In this document: positions 20,919-34,495 of the stretch, piece after piece
How the letters are laid out: the number at the start of each line of letters is the position of its first letter
How positions within the stretch are numbered: the first letter of the stretch is position 1
Assembly (NCBI GenBank): GCA_949358305.1
Contig: OX442316.1
Coordinates: 16,864,001-16,928,000 of the forward strand
Direction: 5' to 3'
DNA: 64,000 nt
Origin: Strigamia acuminata
Lineage: Eukaryota > Arthropoda > Chilopoda > Geophilomorpha > Linotaeniidae
Notes under the pieces: generated by a model
Told to the model about the DNA's origin: nothing
The model's input: the letters and a program-made list of their open reading frames with translations, nothing else
Databases searched by the model: none
Translations under genes and position numbers: made by a program

Positions 20919-23900
20919 ATGGTTAAATCCGATCGGTTTTTGTCGCGCAAAGAACGCAGGAAAAAGGATAGATTGACGAAGAAAGCGATTAAATGTTCGA
21001 GTTATATGAAAAAACACATGAAAAAAGTAATCGCCATTTTTTATTTTTTATTTTTCGTGAAAATTTTAACGAAAAATGGAAAAATTCTTTATTTTTAGCC
21101 GGAAATAATCGAAGAAGTGAAAGCCCAATGCGTAAAAATGGTTAAAAAAGAAACGAAGAACGAAGAAAAGCCCGAAAAGATAAAAATGAAGAAAAAGGAG
21201 CGAAAACGAGACACGGTGAGACTAATTTTGAATCTGGACGATAAAAAGGAAAAATAAATGAAAAATAAACTTTTTACACAGGCAAACGACTTGAGAAGGA
21301 AACAATTGACGGAAGAGAACATCAGAGAAGATAGAAATATTCGCAATTTGGAAAAAAAGATGAAAATGAATCGTAGAAAGAAGAAAAGTTTACCGAAATG
21401 TTTCGTGGACGATGGATTATCTTGTATTTATAACGAAATGTGACGTCATATCTCCCACTAATAATTGTATTCTCGTTTTTATAGACATTCTAGAAGCTTG
21501 CGATTCGGAAACGGTTAAACTTTTGGACCCCGAAAAGGAATTTCTAGAGAAAGACGACTTTGAAGAGGACGAAATGGAAACCGACGAAAAGAAAACAACG
21601 TCGAAAAAGATTGTCAGGTGGAAAGATCAAGTCGAAGACGACGACGAAGATGTTGCCATGACAACGGAGGACGAGGAGGACGAATTTTCTGGCGAAGAAA
21701 TTGGAAATTCGGATTTATCTGGCGACGAGAGTGAAATTTCGGCCGGAGATGATGGAAATTCGGATTTGTCGGGCGACGAAAATGAAGGAAACGATAAAAA
21801 GGAGTTGTGGGAAGATATTTACGGGCGTAAAAGGGACAAAGAAGGGAATGTTGTGGCGGCGCAAGCGGAAGGCAAATACATTCCTCCGTCGAAGAGATGC
21901 GAAGATTCGGAGTCGGAAAACATCGTCAGATTGAAAAAGCAGTTGAAGGGGTTGCTCAATCGTTTAAGTGAAGGAAATATGAAGAATATTGCGACGCAGA
22001 TAGAGGAATTGTATCTGAATAATTCGAGAAATGGTGACATTTATTTATTTTAATTTTTTTTTAAAATTTCTTAAAATATTTTTAAAATTTTTAATTTTTT
22101 TAATAGACATGAATGTGACATTGGAGAGTTTGTTTTATTCGTCTCTTGTGCAATACACGCTCACGCCGGAACGACTGATTCAAGAACACGCGATGTTAAT
22201 TGCGCTTTTGCACGCAGATGTCGGCTCGGAAGTGGGTGCACATTTTCTGCAGTCGTTGGTCGTCAGATTTAACGAATTGCACACGAATTCGAGCGAAATC
22301 GAGGAGGAAAATAAAGAAATACACAACATTTTGCTGTTTTTAGCGAATTTGTACAATTTTAAGGTGTTTATTTAACGTTAAAGTCAATTTTTTTGGGTTT
22401 TTTGGTTTTTATATTTTGATTTTGATTTACAGGTCGTGCATTCGTTGTTGATGATTAATTTATTGCAAACGTTGTCCGAGAAGTTGAGCACGCTCGATTT
22501 GGAGCTCGTTTTGTTGTTACTCAGAAGTAATTTGCATTTATTTTATTCAATTTTGGTCGTTTGATTAATTTTATTCATTTTTTAATTGAAGGCGTCGGGT
22601 TTGTGCTTCGGAAAGACGATCCAGCGAGTCTTAAAGACATCATACTGAAACTACAGAGCAAAGCGCACGAATCGTCGCAAGGTGACAACGAATCGCGGGT
22701 TCGCTTCATGTTGGAAACCGTCATGGCGATCAAGAACAACAACATGAATAAAATTCCGAATTACGACCCGACTCATATGGATCACTTGAGAAAAATACTT
22801 CGTAGTCTGATACGAAAAGGTTAAAAAATCTATAAAATTGTTTGACGGTGATTGATTGGAAATAAACTGCGTTTGCAGGCTGCTACGTGGTGGAATTGCG
22901 CATCTCTTTGGACGATTTATTAAACGCGGAAACCAAAGGCCGTTGGTGGATCGTGGGGTCGTCGTGGAGCGGCGACCAGTCGTCAAATCCCGAAAAGAAA
23001 AGTAAGAATTAATAAAAATTAAATTTTATTTTAATTTTTTTATTGATTAAATTAGGTAATGACGCGACTCGCGCTCCGGTGAAGATCAACGAGAAGATTT
23101 TGGCTCTGGCGAAGAAACAGCGGATGAATACGGAAGTTCGGCGTAACATTTTCTGCATAATTATGACCGCCGAGGATTGCGACGACTGTTTCGAGAAGTT
23201 GATGAAACTCGGCTTGCAAACGCAACAAGAGCGGGAAATCATTCACGTTATAATCAATTGCTGCATGAACGAAGCCACATTCAATCCGTATTACGCGCAT
23301 TTAGCCGCAAAGTTTTGCTTTTGCGACCGACGATTTCAGGTTTTTAGCCTCGAATTGTTCATTTTTTTTAAAAAACACAATTTTCTCAACGTTTATTCGT
23401 AGATGGCGTTTCAATACGCGCTGTGGGACCGCTTCAAGGAACTGGACAGCATGAAAAAATGTCAATCGTCAAACACGGCCGAATTTCTTGCGCATCTCTT
23501 CACGGCTCAATATATGCCGTTGTCGATATTAAAAGTACAACATTTTAAATCGGCAATTTGAAGTATTATTATTATTTTTCTGTTTTCTTTCGTAGGTGAT
23601 TCATTTTTCTGAGATGAACAAAAATCTGGTTCGTTTCCTGCGCCAGCTGTTGATCCGGGTTCTGCTCCACGACAACTTCCGGCTGGTTTTTCAGAAGATT
23701 AACCCGAGTCCCAAGCTGCGCATGTTCTGCGAAGGCATGCGTTTATTTCTTCGGCATTTCATCCTGAGAGTGAAGGATAAGATCGAGGTTTCGGACATCG
23801 CGGGCTTGGAGCAGCGAATAGACGAAGTGGAGCAAATTCTTTGTACGCCGCACCTGCGCTCCGATTTTAAATTCAAAAGAAAGAGAAACGATGTATATTT

Positions 23901-23925
23901 AGCAAATAATAAACTTAATTATTAA
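20919..23925 (+). CDS. NOM1: Nucleolar MIF4G domain-containing protein NOM1 (Sgd1 homologue)
   Basis: Eleven exons join in phase to about 787 residues: 20919-21026, 21099-21215, 21282-21423, 21485-22033, 22107-22363, 22433-22526, 22592-22819, 22879-23001, 23056-23339, 23403-23534 and 23596-23925. The family acts in the nucleolus in 18S rRNA maturation and binds the DEAD-box helicase eIF4A3 (Fal1 in yeast) and PP1. The N-terminus is Lys-rich, followed by a very acidic stretch and GKYIPPSKR. The MIF4G domain runs from about LKGLLNRLSEGNMKNI to the YDPTHMDHLRKILRSL region. After RWWIVGSSWSG comes the MA3 domain, with KQRMNTEVRRNIFCIIMTAE and QEREIIHVIINCC. These blocks match NOM1 closely, including order and length. 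It is convergent with COBL, with 272 bp between the stop codons. Confidence 0.96.
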
Positions 23926-24197
23926 ATAATTTATTAGTTTACACGTCTAATATACATTTATTCTGCTGGACAACTCGCCATCAAATAATCCATTTTTTCT
24001 TCTATACAATTTTTATACAAAAACAAAAACAAAAAATATTAGTGAAATTCTAACCTGGTTAATCGTTTTAAATCCGGTTATTTTTCGTATCCGAACATTC
24101 GGAAATATTTGCGATCACAATACACTAGCTTAGTAAATATATTAGCAGAATTCTATTTTCAAAATTCATTCCTTTGTACACTAAAATATACACAAAC

Positions 24198-27100
24198 TCA
24201 AGCAACTTCGCCGTGCCAACTATGCCAATACGTTTCGGACTTAGGAACCTGAAAATAAACAAATCAATTTTAAAAAAAAAATCAATTTTAGATGCAGACC
24301 GCCATTTTTGCAAATGGCGGCTCCAACCAAAACAAAAACCACGCAAAAAATTGATTTTTACTCACTTTTCGCAACTGATTTCTCCCTCCGAAGCCCCTAA
24401 TCGAATCCATGAGCGTATCTCTCGGATTAGGAGCCGTCGCGAACCGTCCACCATTCGAAACCGTCGACTTGACCGGTTTTTTCGACACTAACGGCGGATT
24501 TTTCTCCATTTTCCTCTCGATCTTCTCAACAGCCAATGGGAGACTCGGTTTATCCAATACGTCACTAGTCGCGATTTTGTTAATGGCCGACCGACTCTCC
24601 GCTTCCTTCCCATTTCTCTCCGTTTCTTTCCCGTTCACGGAATCGCCGAAATACGTAAAAATCAACGGCCTACTTTGCCTCGCTTTCCGCACGGGCGCCG
24701 ACACAACCTCCGTCGGCGGTCTCGGGCCCAAATCCTTAACAACGTGTCCATTACAAGCTGCTTTGCTCTCGTTCTGCGCATCGAACGACTCCTTGCTATC
24801 CAAATAACTTGGCATAATTCGCTGCCGTCGAAACTTGCTCTGCTTTTGTACTTTCTCCGACTCCTTCGCGCTCGCTGTCGTCGCCGTGTTGGAAAAATTG
24901 GACATCTTGACCGGCTTTCTCGCAAACAAACCCCGTTCGAAACTCGTCTTGAACTTCTCCTCTTTGACCGGCAAACTCGGACTCAAATTTTCAATTTTTT
25001 CACCAGTTTCACTCTTTTTCCCAAACAAACTAATCCGGTCCCTAATGGACGGCAAAACCGACTCCTCCTTCGTCTCAACCTCCTTCAAATTCACGACTTC
25101 ATCCCTTTTCATGCTCTCCACTCGAAAAACCATCGTTTTCGCACCCACTTCCGGTTTGGGCTTGCAAAATGGCCGCACGGGACTCAAATCGAGGCAACTT
25201 TTCGCTTTCAGCGGCTCCACTTTCTTCAACGGCGCTCCCTGCTCGTTTTCCATCGCGTCGAGGTTGTTGGTGGACAGCGAGATCTGTTTTTCCAGATTGT
25301 TGTGCAGTAAATCGGCCACTTCCGGCGCCGTGTTTTCGAGCACCGCGTGCTGCTTAAGTAGGGCTTGGTTGCTCATCAACTGCTGCTGCCAATAAATCAA
25401 CTGCTGTTGTTGTTCTTGCAACTTCAAGTACTCCGGACTGTCCGTTTGGTCGTCCGGTGCGTTCATTCGCTGTTCCGAGTTGCTTTTCTTCATTTCCGGC
25501 ACTTCGTTGTCCACAAGATTGACCATCGATTTGGATTTAGTCGACAGGTTCGTTTGAGTTTCGCTTTTGGTTTCGTCCAATTGCAAATTCTGCCGCTCGA
25601 CGTCGCTGTAGGGCGCCATTTTGAATTGGATGTATTGAGCATTTTTCTCGTGCAGAGACGAGCTGCGGACGACGGGATTGGCGGGCGCTTCGGCCGCGGG
25701 TTTGGCTTCGGCGAACGATTCCGAATAGCCGAGTACGACGGACGGATCGTCGTTGCGCGATTTGTACGTGTCGATGGAGAAATTCACCAGGGGACGCGTC
25801 CTACGGAAAAACCGAGGCTTTTCTTCCTCGATGACGGGTCTCGGCGTTTCCATCTTAACGTTTGCTTCGAGATCCTTTTCCAAAGCTAATTCCGCGTCGG
25901 CAATAACTTGTTCGAACGACGCGGCCACATCTTCGACGGAATAGTAAGACGAGGGACTAGATAGCGCTTCGAGAGTATCTTGTTCGTCTAAAAAAAATAA
26001 TTAAAATCAAAATAAATCAATAAAAATTAAGAAAAAAGCCATAGGCGCGTTCAAAGTATCGATTTGTACGGTTTTCCGTACTATTTTGGCCGTACAACGC
26101 GAAACTTTGACCGCAAATCAATGCGCAACCAACCATCACTACTCGACTTGATCCAATCGTCGTGCGCGGAATCGGTGATCGTCCTCGACGACGGAAACCA
26201 GTCGTATCTGCCATTAATCTCCGCAAACTCTTCGTCCACGAGCTTCGCAGCGTCGCACTCGTCCTCGACCTCGCTCTCGCTCTTCTCTTCGCGATGAACG
26301 ACCGCAGCGACCGCCATCTTCGCGAACGTCGGCTTCATCTCCGGCACGGGCGACCAACTCGACGAGCCGCTCGCGTCCAAATCGAGATCCGCAACGGCCG
26401 AATCGGCCGTGTGCGTGTCGGAGCGCGAGCACGAGCCCGACGTCTCCTCCTCGCGGAACTTATCCGCACTCGCATCGGCAATATCAAAACAAAAACTCGA
26501 CTGCTCAAGGATTGGGTGCTCCAGAGGGGTTTTTCCGGAAACGGGCGGCAAGGACGGGTCATGGCACTCGGTCTCGGTCACTGGGGTCGGTTCAAGGACG
26601 GGTTCGGATTCTGGTTCTGGTTCTGGATTGGATAAATATAAAAAATAAATAAATAAAAAATAAATAAAATAAAAAATATTTTTTTTCTTTTCTTTTTCTT
26701 TTTTTTAATTTTTTTGTTCAATTTACAAAACGGTGATCGGTTTATTCGGTTCCCGCAGAACCTTTTCTAACTCTTTGATCAACTCGTCCAACTGGTACGT
26801 CTCACCTTCCGATATATCGTCAAACACTTTGTCATCAGAACATGGCGGCGTAACGCAAACGGCGTCCAACGTCGCGTCGGGGGACGGAATTTCGACCGGA
26901 GACGGCGAACAAATGGGCGTTTCGGGCGTTTCGGGCGTTTCTGGCTCGGATTTTGTTTCGGACGTTTTCTTGGCGATCGGGGGCAACGGCGCTCGGCGTT
27001 TCTTGATGCCGCTCACGATGGAGGTGGTGGACGTGCTGGCGGTGCTGCTCAGGTTGGAGGAGCGAGCGGTCTCGATGTCGAGGCATTCGTCGCCGAGCAC

Positions 27101-29981
27101 GGAGGACTCGTGGTAGCCGCTCGAGTCGGAGCTGTGTCGGGAGTGCGAGTGCGATTGCGATTGTTCGTTGTCGTAGTGCGTTTTCGTCGTTTTCGGGTGC
27201 AGGGGCGGCGGTGGAGGCGGTCGTTCGGCGTGGCTTCTCGGTTTCGTCGTTGCGAGGGGTGGTGGAGGGGCTGCTCGTTTTTTTGAGCTTTTTTTGGTGT
27301 TTTCGGTGAGGAGGATATTTGTTGGTTCGGACTTGGGGTGGTCCGCGTCGATTGTAGGGGAACAGCCGCGACTGGTGGGTTCGTCGCTGCTCGAGTCGCC
27401 AACGCTCTGAAATTGACAAATACGGTACATTTTTCAATATTTTTCAATATTTGTAGCATATTTTTCAATAATTTTAGCTAAGTTTTCAATAATTTTAGCT
27501 CATTTTTCAATATTTTCAACATTTTCTGCTCAATTTTCAACATTTTCAACATTTTTAGCTATTTTTTCAATATTTTTCAGCATTTTAGCTCATTTTTCAA
27601 TATTTTAGGCATTTTAGCCATTTTTTAAAAAAATATTTTAGCCATTTTAGCTAATTTTTCAATATTTTAGGCATTTTAGCTATTTTTTCAACATTTTCAG
27701 CTCAATTTTCAACATTTTCTGCTCAATTTTCAACATTTTCAACATTTTTAGCTATTTTTTCAATATTTTTTAGCATTTTAGCTAATTTTTCAATATTTTA
27801 GGCATTTTAGCTATTTTTTTTCCAACATTTTGAGGTCAATTTTCAACATTTTCAGCTAATTTTCAACATTTTCAACATTTTCAGCTAATTTTTCAAAATT
27901 TCCACTATTTTTAGCTACGGTAATTTTCAAATTTCCACCATCAACTAAAAAAAACTTACCGATTTGCTTCGACGAAACATTTTTCCAAATATCTGTTTCT
28001 GTTTCTTCTCCTCCGCTCCTACACGATGGAATTCAACATCGGCAATGTGACGTGACGGAATGGCTATAAAAAAAAAAAAAAAAAAAAAAAATCAAACAAA
28101 GAAAGAAATAAAGAAAGAAATAAATTAACCAAAACAAAACAAAAAACAATTCGGTTAAAAAACGCTGCATAAATTAGAATAACTTAATTTATCTCCTCAA
28201 AGCTAAAACAAACAACAATAGACAACCAAAAAAAACAAAAACAATAAGATGAAAAGCAAGACAAAGAAAGAAAAACTGACCGACACTGGCGCGTTTCGAA
28301 ACCACATTGATTTCAGTCAAATTGTAATCAGCCAGGCATCGGTTCAAATCCAACTGCAACTCGCTGGACGTGGGGTGTTGAAGGAAGTAGCGGCTCGGGT
28401 CCAATTCCTTCTGCTGACAAACCATCTTGAAGATGTCCGACAGACGAGCGTGGGGACTCACTCGCACCACGAACAACTGATGGTGCGGTAAATGCACTTG
28501 CAGTCGAAATGTTTGCTATACAAAACAAAGAGATTTCAATCACTTTTACACTTTTTCTTACAAACAAAATTGATCGTTTATGGCGTTTTTAAAAGCAAAA
28601 TTTGTATTTTCCCATTTTTTCAAACAAAATATTGAAACAAATAATGAAAATTTTTCAATTTAAATCGATAGTTTGTCATTTTATCAATCAAAATCGATAA
28701 TTTTTGCCATTTTTCAAGCAATTTTTGGCACTTTTCAAACAATTTTTGCTATTTTATTAACCAAAATCCATCACTTTCTCCATTTTTACGATCAAAATGA
28801 ATAATTTTCTCCATTTTTCAAACAAAATTCATCATTTTTGCCAATTTTCAAGCAATTTTTGGCACTTTTCAACAATTTTTGCTATTGTATCAACCAAAAT
28901 CCATCACTTTCTCCATTTTTACGATCAAAATAAATAATTTTCTCTATTTTTCAAACAAAATCCATCATTTTTGCCAATTTTCAAGCAATTTTTAGCACTT
29001 TTCAAACAATTTTTGACACTGTTCAAACAATTTTTGCTAAAATCAATCATTTTCTCTATTTTTCAAGCTAAATCCATCATTTTTGCCATTTCTCAACCAA
29101 AATCCATCATTTTTGCCATTTTTCCAAACAAAATTGATAATTTCAGACCCACATTCTTACTAAAAAAAAAAAAAAACTCAATGCAAACATCCATTTTCCA
29201 AACAAATAAAATCTCTCCAAACTGCATCAACTGATAGTTGACCCAAAAATCCCTTCCCTGCATTACAACACCACAAAAAAACCGCATCCTGTTCCAACAC
29301 AATTTTGAAATATCTATTCCATGACGTAACCATTACAAAAATCCGATCCCCATTCAAAAAAAAAAACAAAAAAAAAAAAACACAAACACAAACCTACCTC
29401 AAAAGGCTGAACTTGTTTTGGCACCTTCTTGGCCGGCACATCATTACGCCTGGGCACCAGATGAACACTACTCGTATTCAACGACCCGATAGGCGTACTC
29501 GCCTTACAACTCAACAAATCATTCTGAGCATTAAAAACATTCATCTGATGATTCCCGGGACTCAGCTTATGCGCCGTTGCAACATGAATCAACAAATCCA
29601 TCACGGGCATCCTAAAAACCAAACAAAAATCATAAAAATCACAAAAAAACACAAAAAAATACAAAAAAAATACAAAAAAACAGGCAAACGACCCTTGAAT
29701 GACTTTTTTTGTCCATCTTTTCATCGTAATAAAGTCAGTGAAGCGTCAAACGTGCATGATATTTACCTCCTTTCAACAGACACGGAGACATTTGTTCCGT
29801 CAGGCAGCAGCACCCGCAGTTGTACGTTTCCTTCGAGCGAGGAGTCTCCAGAAGCCGTGTCCGAAAAGTCTTCATTCGTGTAACCGCCATTTCTCTGTTG
29901 AGGGGGCAAGGGGGCCAGTGGCTTCCTTTCCTGGACAGGTGCAACTGCCTTGGGCAAGGTTGCACTGCCGGATTTGTTCAT
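24198..29981 (-). CDS. COBL: Cordon-bleu (COBL-like) actin nucleator
   Basis: Exons read 29981-29767, 29611-29398, 28515-28281, 28063-27960, 27406-26806, about 26622-26100, 25987-24366 and 24248-24198. The N-terminal Cobl ubiquitin-like fold is seen in FVVRVSPHARLSDIFKMVCQ and ELDPSRYFLQHP. Exon 4 carries KMFRRSKS. Exon 5 has the proline-rich KRAP-type motifs (KKRAAPPPPLA, KKRRAPLPPI) and SSDSSGYHESS, shared with the family. The long exon 7 ends in a single WH2 actin-binding motif (RDTLMDSIRGFGGRNQLRK), and the last exon adds VPKSETYWHSWHGEVA. Vertebrate COBL has three WH2 motifs; one is like COBLL1 and invertebrate members. The protein nucleates or severs actin at the cell cortex. The 5' splice site of exon 6 is not resolved by phase. 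Exon 5 can also be read through to a stop at 26723. Confidence 0.88.
27430..27915. repeat. Intronic minisatellite in COBL
   Basis: Degenerate tandem repeats of units such as CATTTTAGCTAATTTTTCAA and CATTTTCAACATTTTTAGC occupy the intron between exons 5 and 4. Confidence 0.85.
28640..29135. repeat. Intronic minisatellite in COBL
   Basis: Interspersed tandem units such as TTTTTGCCATTTTTCAAAC and AAAATCCATCATTT, with higher-order blocks repeated at about 28720-28830, 28840-28960 and 28960-29110. They lie in the intron between exons 3 and 2. Confidence 0.85.
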
Positions 29982-30544
29982 TATATTGCTGCAACAATAA
30001 AATTCGACAATCAGTCAATGGAATGCAAGCGCCGCCATTTTCACTTTTATTACAGTTTTGAGATTTTTTATTTTTTTTATTTTTTTTGTCACGTTTCGTT
30101 TACGTTATCCAATAAAATATTTTTTTTATTTTTATTTTTATTTTATTGTTATTCATTTCCTTTTGTGTCCGTTTGTAGTTGACGGAAGGAATTTGAAGTT
30201 TTGTGGGAAGTTTGCGGCTTGGAAATGGGAATTAGGCTTATTGTAGGCCTAATTTTTCGTTGCGGGTTAATTGAATTATAGAGTATGGGATTAAGTTGGA
30301 TGTTTGGAGTGAAGTTTGGTTTGGTTTTTGGGGAAAGTTGGAAGAATTTTTTTGGTAATTTGTGGGTAAAGATTTGGGATGGGCGAATTTCTTCCGAGTT
30401 TTTAGATTACATGTGGGCTGCGGTTAAATACCGTTTGGAGACGGACAATACGAGTTTTTTTTTTGAAAATTGTTCATAATGTGGGCAGTTGTTCGGAAAA
30501 TTTGACCGTTAAAAGAAGTAGATTTTTCAGTGGAGTTCGAGACG

Positions 30545-30735
30545 GATTTTATGAATAATTTGAAAAATGTTTGGACAAATTTTCGAAAAATTGAGAAATT
30601 TTGGGACAAATATTCGAAAAATTGAGAAATATTGACCAAATTATGGAAAAATTGAAAAATACTGACCAAATATTCGAAAAATTGAAAAATACTGACCAAA
30701 TTTTCGCAAAATTTTCGCAAAATTGTGAAATACTG
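30545..30735. repeat. Short tandem repeat array
   Basis: Five to six degenerate copies of a unit combining AAATTGAAAAATACTGACC and AAATATTCGAA. It is AT-rich and non-coding. Confidence 0.8.
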
Positions 30736-32461
30736 AATACATTTTCGAACTTTCTAATAAACAGTCGATTTTACATTCAAAAATTCAAATTTCTCACATT
30801 CCCGATACTATGCACGTCCATTACAAAACCAACCATTCATTCTCCATTTTCCATACAAATTCCCAAATTAGTACAAATAATTTCCAAACATTTTTCAGCC
30901 GACCTTTAAAACCACAACCTTGAAGTCTGTGAAAAAGGCCACACATTAATTAATCATTATGCAATGGCAAAAAATAGAAAATAGCATACAAAATATGCAA
31001 ATTACTTCATTTTTTCCTTCTTCCACGCTTCAACGAGCGAAATGTCAAGTGAAATACTTCATTTTCCTCGCCAATTCAAATTCAAACAATTTCTCTCACC
31101 AAATTCGAGGCAGGAAGCGATTTCGCCACTCGAAACCCAAAGTATTTTCCATTTTCCCTTTGCGTCACCCTTCACTTATTAAAACATGACTCGGTACCAT
31201 CCTGGGACCTTGTAACATTTACACCCCAAATGGTCAACAACGCCGCCATCTTTGCATCCGTCAACTACTAATTTTCCTCTCCGTTTATTTTTCAGCGCAT
31301 GTTCTACATTTTGCTCTCAATTTTTCATTTCCTCCTCGTAAAAGACAATGAAATAACTTGAGAAAAGAGAATGCACGAAGGTTGTTTCGTTTCTCCGTAG
31401 TAATGGCTAGTTAGCATGGAAATTAGATCTTTTGGCTTGCAATTCAAATCGATTGAATTGTTTCACTAGTAAATTCGAGATTTGAAACTTAAGAGTTACA
31501 ATGTTCTTGTTTTTCTTGTGGGTCTTTTTTATGGTTTGTTTATAATATTTTTTTTAGATTTCTAAATAAAACTCGATAAAAATTTGAGATTTTAAAGAAA
31601 AAAAAAACTCATAAAATAGTAAAATTTAAAATTTTTAACCAAAAAATAGAAAAATTAGTCAAATTTTCAGAATTTTTATTCCAATTAACCAAAAAAACAC
31701 TCAAAAATAGTCAAATACTCGAAAAGTATTCAAATTTTGCTAAACCACGAGAAAATTAGACTACTTTTCGAGTTTTTGCTTAAAATCGACTCAAAAAACT
31801 TTAAAAAATAGATATTTTTTTTAGAAAAATCTAATTTTTTCTACAATTACAACTGTCTTCAAGGTGCGCCAATACTCTGCCATATAAACAACAACAATTG
31901 AGTAATCAATAAAAATAAAACAATTTTAATGTCTCCAATCTCTAAATCTAATCTCCACCCAAATATAAACACATCAGCAACACCCACATGACTTATTTGT
32001 TCATCACAATTAGATAAATATATAAAAAAGAAAAAAGAAAAAGAAAAAAAACTCCAGACATGAACTAAAAACGATCATGAACTTTCCTCCAGCCCTAACA
32101 ACAACAAAAATGCACAAATTCCTCGCAGCTCAAAGAACCAACCCAATAATTACCAACTTGAGCACATAGCTCAAACCACCAAACATTCCCTTCTTTTATT
32201 CAACACATTTCAGCCCACAAAAACCAGAAATCACAACTAGGGCAGAACAAAATCAAACAAATCTCTAAACAAAAATTAAACTTAAACCTTGTTAAACCCA
32301 AAGAAAAGTCCACTCAATCCCACCAAATAACTGCGTAGTCAAACAGCAGAAAAATAAACACACATTACACCAATTCAAACTAAATCTGCTTGGCGCCACG
32401 ACAGTTTGTACAAACAAAACCGTTTAAACCGATTTCCACCCGATTATCCTAGTCGATTTAA

Positions 32462-32590
32462 AATTTTACGTCAAATTAATCGATTGCGGATTAAAACGAC
32501 TTCGTTCTAACTAGAATCCGACCGATATCGATATTTTGCAGTATTGCCGATACCGATAATCGGCACGATCAATTAATTTGACATAAAATT
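32462..32590. repeat. Imperfect inverted repeat, MITE-like
   Basis: The left arm AATTTTACGTCAAATTAAT and the right arm ATTAATTTGACATAAAATT are near-perfect reverse complements of each other. They lie about 70-80 bp apart, and the interior is rich in CGATATCG/CCGATA motifs. It may be a small foldback element; no target duplication was established. Confidence 0.55.
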
Positions 32591-34421
32591 GGTATTGTTC
32601 TTCAATCCCATAGAAAATCATGCTAAAACCTTGTCCTTTTCGCGTTGTACAATCTGATTTTTCCTTCCAGGTAGCCGTCTATTCAATATTTGCTTCAGTT
32701 TCTTCGGCAAAACCCCAACAGACATTCCAAATGTCAATCAATTGATAAACCGTAGTTACCTGTGAGTTTCCACAGAGCCCTCTCTTAAATTGAGCAATTT
32801 CATGCAGCTGTGAACAAACAAATTAGCAACGAAGGAAATAACCTCAATTGGTGTGGATTTATCCAGACAGATAGAGATGATCCTTGTCCTTGAGTCCCAA
32901 ATGAGCGCTGCCTATCTCTATCTTTTTCTCTCTTCATTTGGCATTGAATCAAAGGGGGAAAACGAAAAAATCTCCATCAAATGAGCAGTCATCTACAGTC
33001 TACACCTCGGGCCACGCATGGCCTTGTGATCAAAAACCTTGCCCTTGGAATGTTTAAACGGAGGAATCACCATCAACGAGTATTGTTCCTTCCTTTAATT
33101 AACCCACTCAACTCCATCTCAGGGGTCAATCAATAAAAACAAACAACTTAAACTCTCTTATGCAATGTTGACGCATCTTTTCTTACACTTTCCAAGGTTT
33201 GATTGTAGCAAACAAAGTTATTACTCGACGCGAAAAATTCTTCATTTTTCAGTCTTACGCAATTTGTGCGAGGAATTTTATGGTTTTATCAACTGACAAA
33301 CACCAAAAGCAATTTCAATTCATGATAACAAAATATATTCTGTCTGATTAACCACTTGGCAACATCAATCACGCAATTTTTAAATCAATTGACACATTTT
33401 TTGTGGTTTCAAACATTTGTGACAAAAACCAATGAGTCAACATCCTAATTGAATGACTGCTTTTCGCACTTTACGACCTCCAGGACCTTTTAAACACCGG
33501 AAGTTGCTTCACAATTTTTAATAACAGACTTATTCAACCCAGTTAGTAAAAAATATAATTCAAATTTAAGGTCAAGTGCGGCGAGTGATAATTTACTTAA
33601 CACAGAACTAGTCTAACCTTATGCCAAATTCAAACACAGTTCAAATGTTCAAATACAATTCAAAATCCAAAATGGTGAATTCAATTTCTTTTTATTGATA
33701 TATCGGTATTAATATTTTTTTTCTTAGTTAAATTAGGTCTACCACAAGGTGTCTACTGGGCACAAAGAACTTTTTCTCACCTAGTCACAATTCACGGGTC
33801 GATCGAACCATCTGGCTTTCGTTTTCAATGCGAATCCAGCGAGTGAACGGCTCTGGCTGCCTCGATTGGTCTCGAATATTCCTCTCGGTTCAACGTCCCC
33901 ACATATCTAACTATCAAGGACGGTGACGACCGAGTCATTCGAGTGGGAGGAGTCCTCAATTAAACGTCCATCATCGCGCCCTCGACAACATTTTAAAAAA
34001 AAATCAATTTCTTAATTTTTAAAATTGTTTTTTTTTTTAAATTAGCGCGCACGTGTTCACGTTTTTCGGACGTGCAAACACCCTTGACCGTCCGTTTGCT
34101 TCCCAAAAACTCGTTTCCAAATTTAGTCCACGTATCAAGGTAAAAGGTGAATGAGTGGAGCGTGAACTAGTAACTTACTACAACTTCTCATACAAAATAT
34201 GCAGTTAAATCATCAGACTAGAGCACAATAAGTTTTGTCATTTGTGACGAATTTCAATTTCAGTTTCGCACCTAAACTCATCGCTACCACTGAACACTAT
34301 CTAAGTTACCTGGCCAACCGTTAAAAGGGAAAATACGAGAGTTCCGTTGTCACATTCACGACTGCATTAATTTCCTCGTCATGTCAATACACCACAATAC
34401 GTAATCCACCCAAATAAATAT

Positions 34422-34495
34422 ACACCGTATTTTACGGACCATAAAACGCACCCCAAGTAAAAAAGTGCGTCTTATGGTCCGTAAAATATGGTAAT
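34422..34495. repeat. Short palindromic element (hairpin MITE)
   Basis: CCGTATTTTACGGACCATAA followed by AACGCACC pairs with GTGCGTCTTATGGTCCGTAA followed by AATATGG, across a 12-bp loop. Hairpins of this sequence type (an A/T-rich CGTATTTT-CGGAC-ATAA-GCGCAC arm) are known as dispersed repeats in several animal genomes. The class assignment is from memory and is tentative. Confidence 0.7.

Noticed and set aside
24409-25889. Several plus-strand frames of 130-210 codons
   Set aside because: They are antisense shadows of the long COBL exon 7.
26835-27468. Alternative minus-strand frames, Arg/Thr-rich, 139-200 codons
   Set aside because: They are out-of-frame readings of COBL exon 5; the real frame contains the KRAP and SGYHE motifs and joins correctly to both neighbours.
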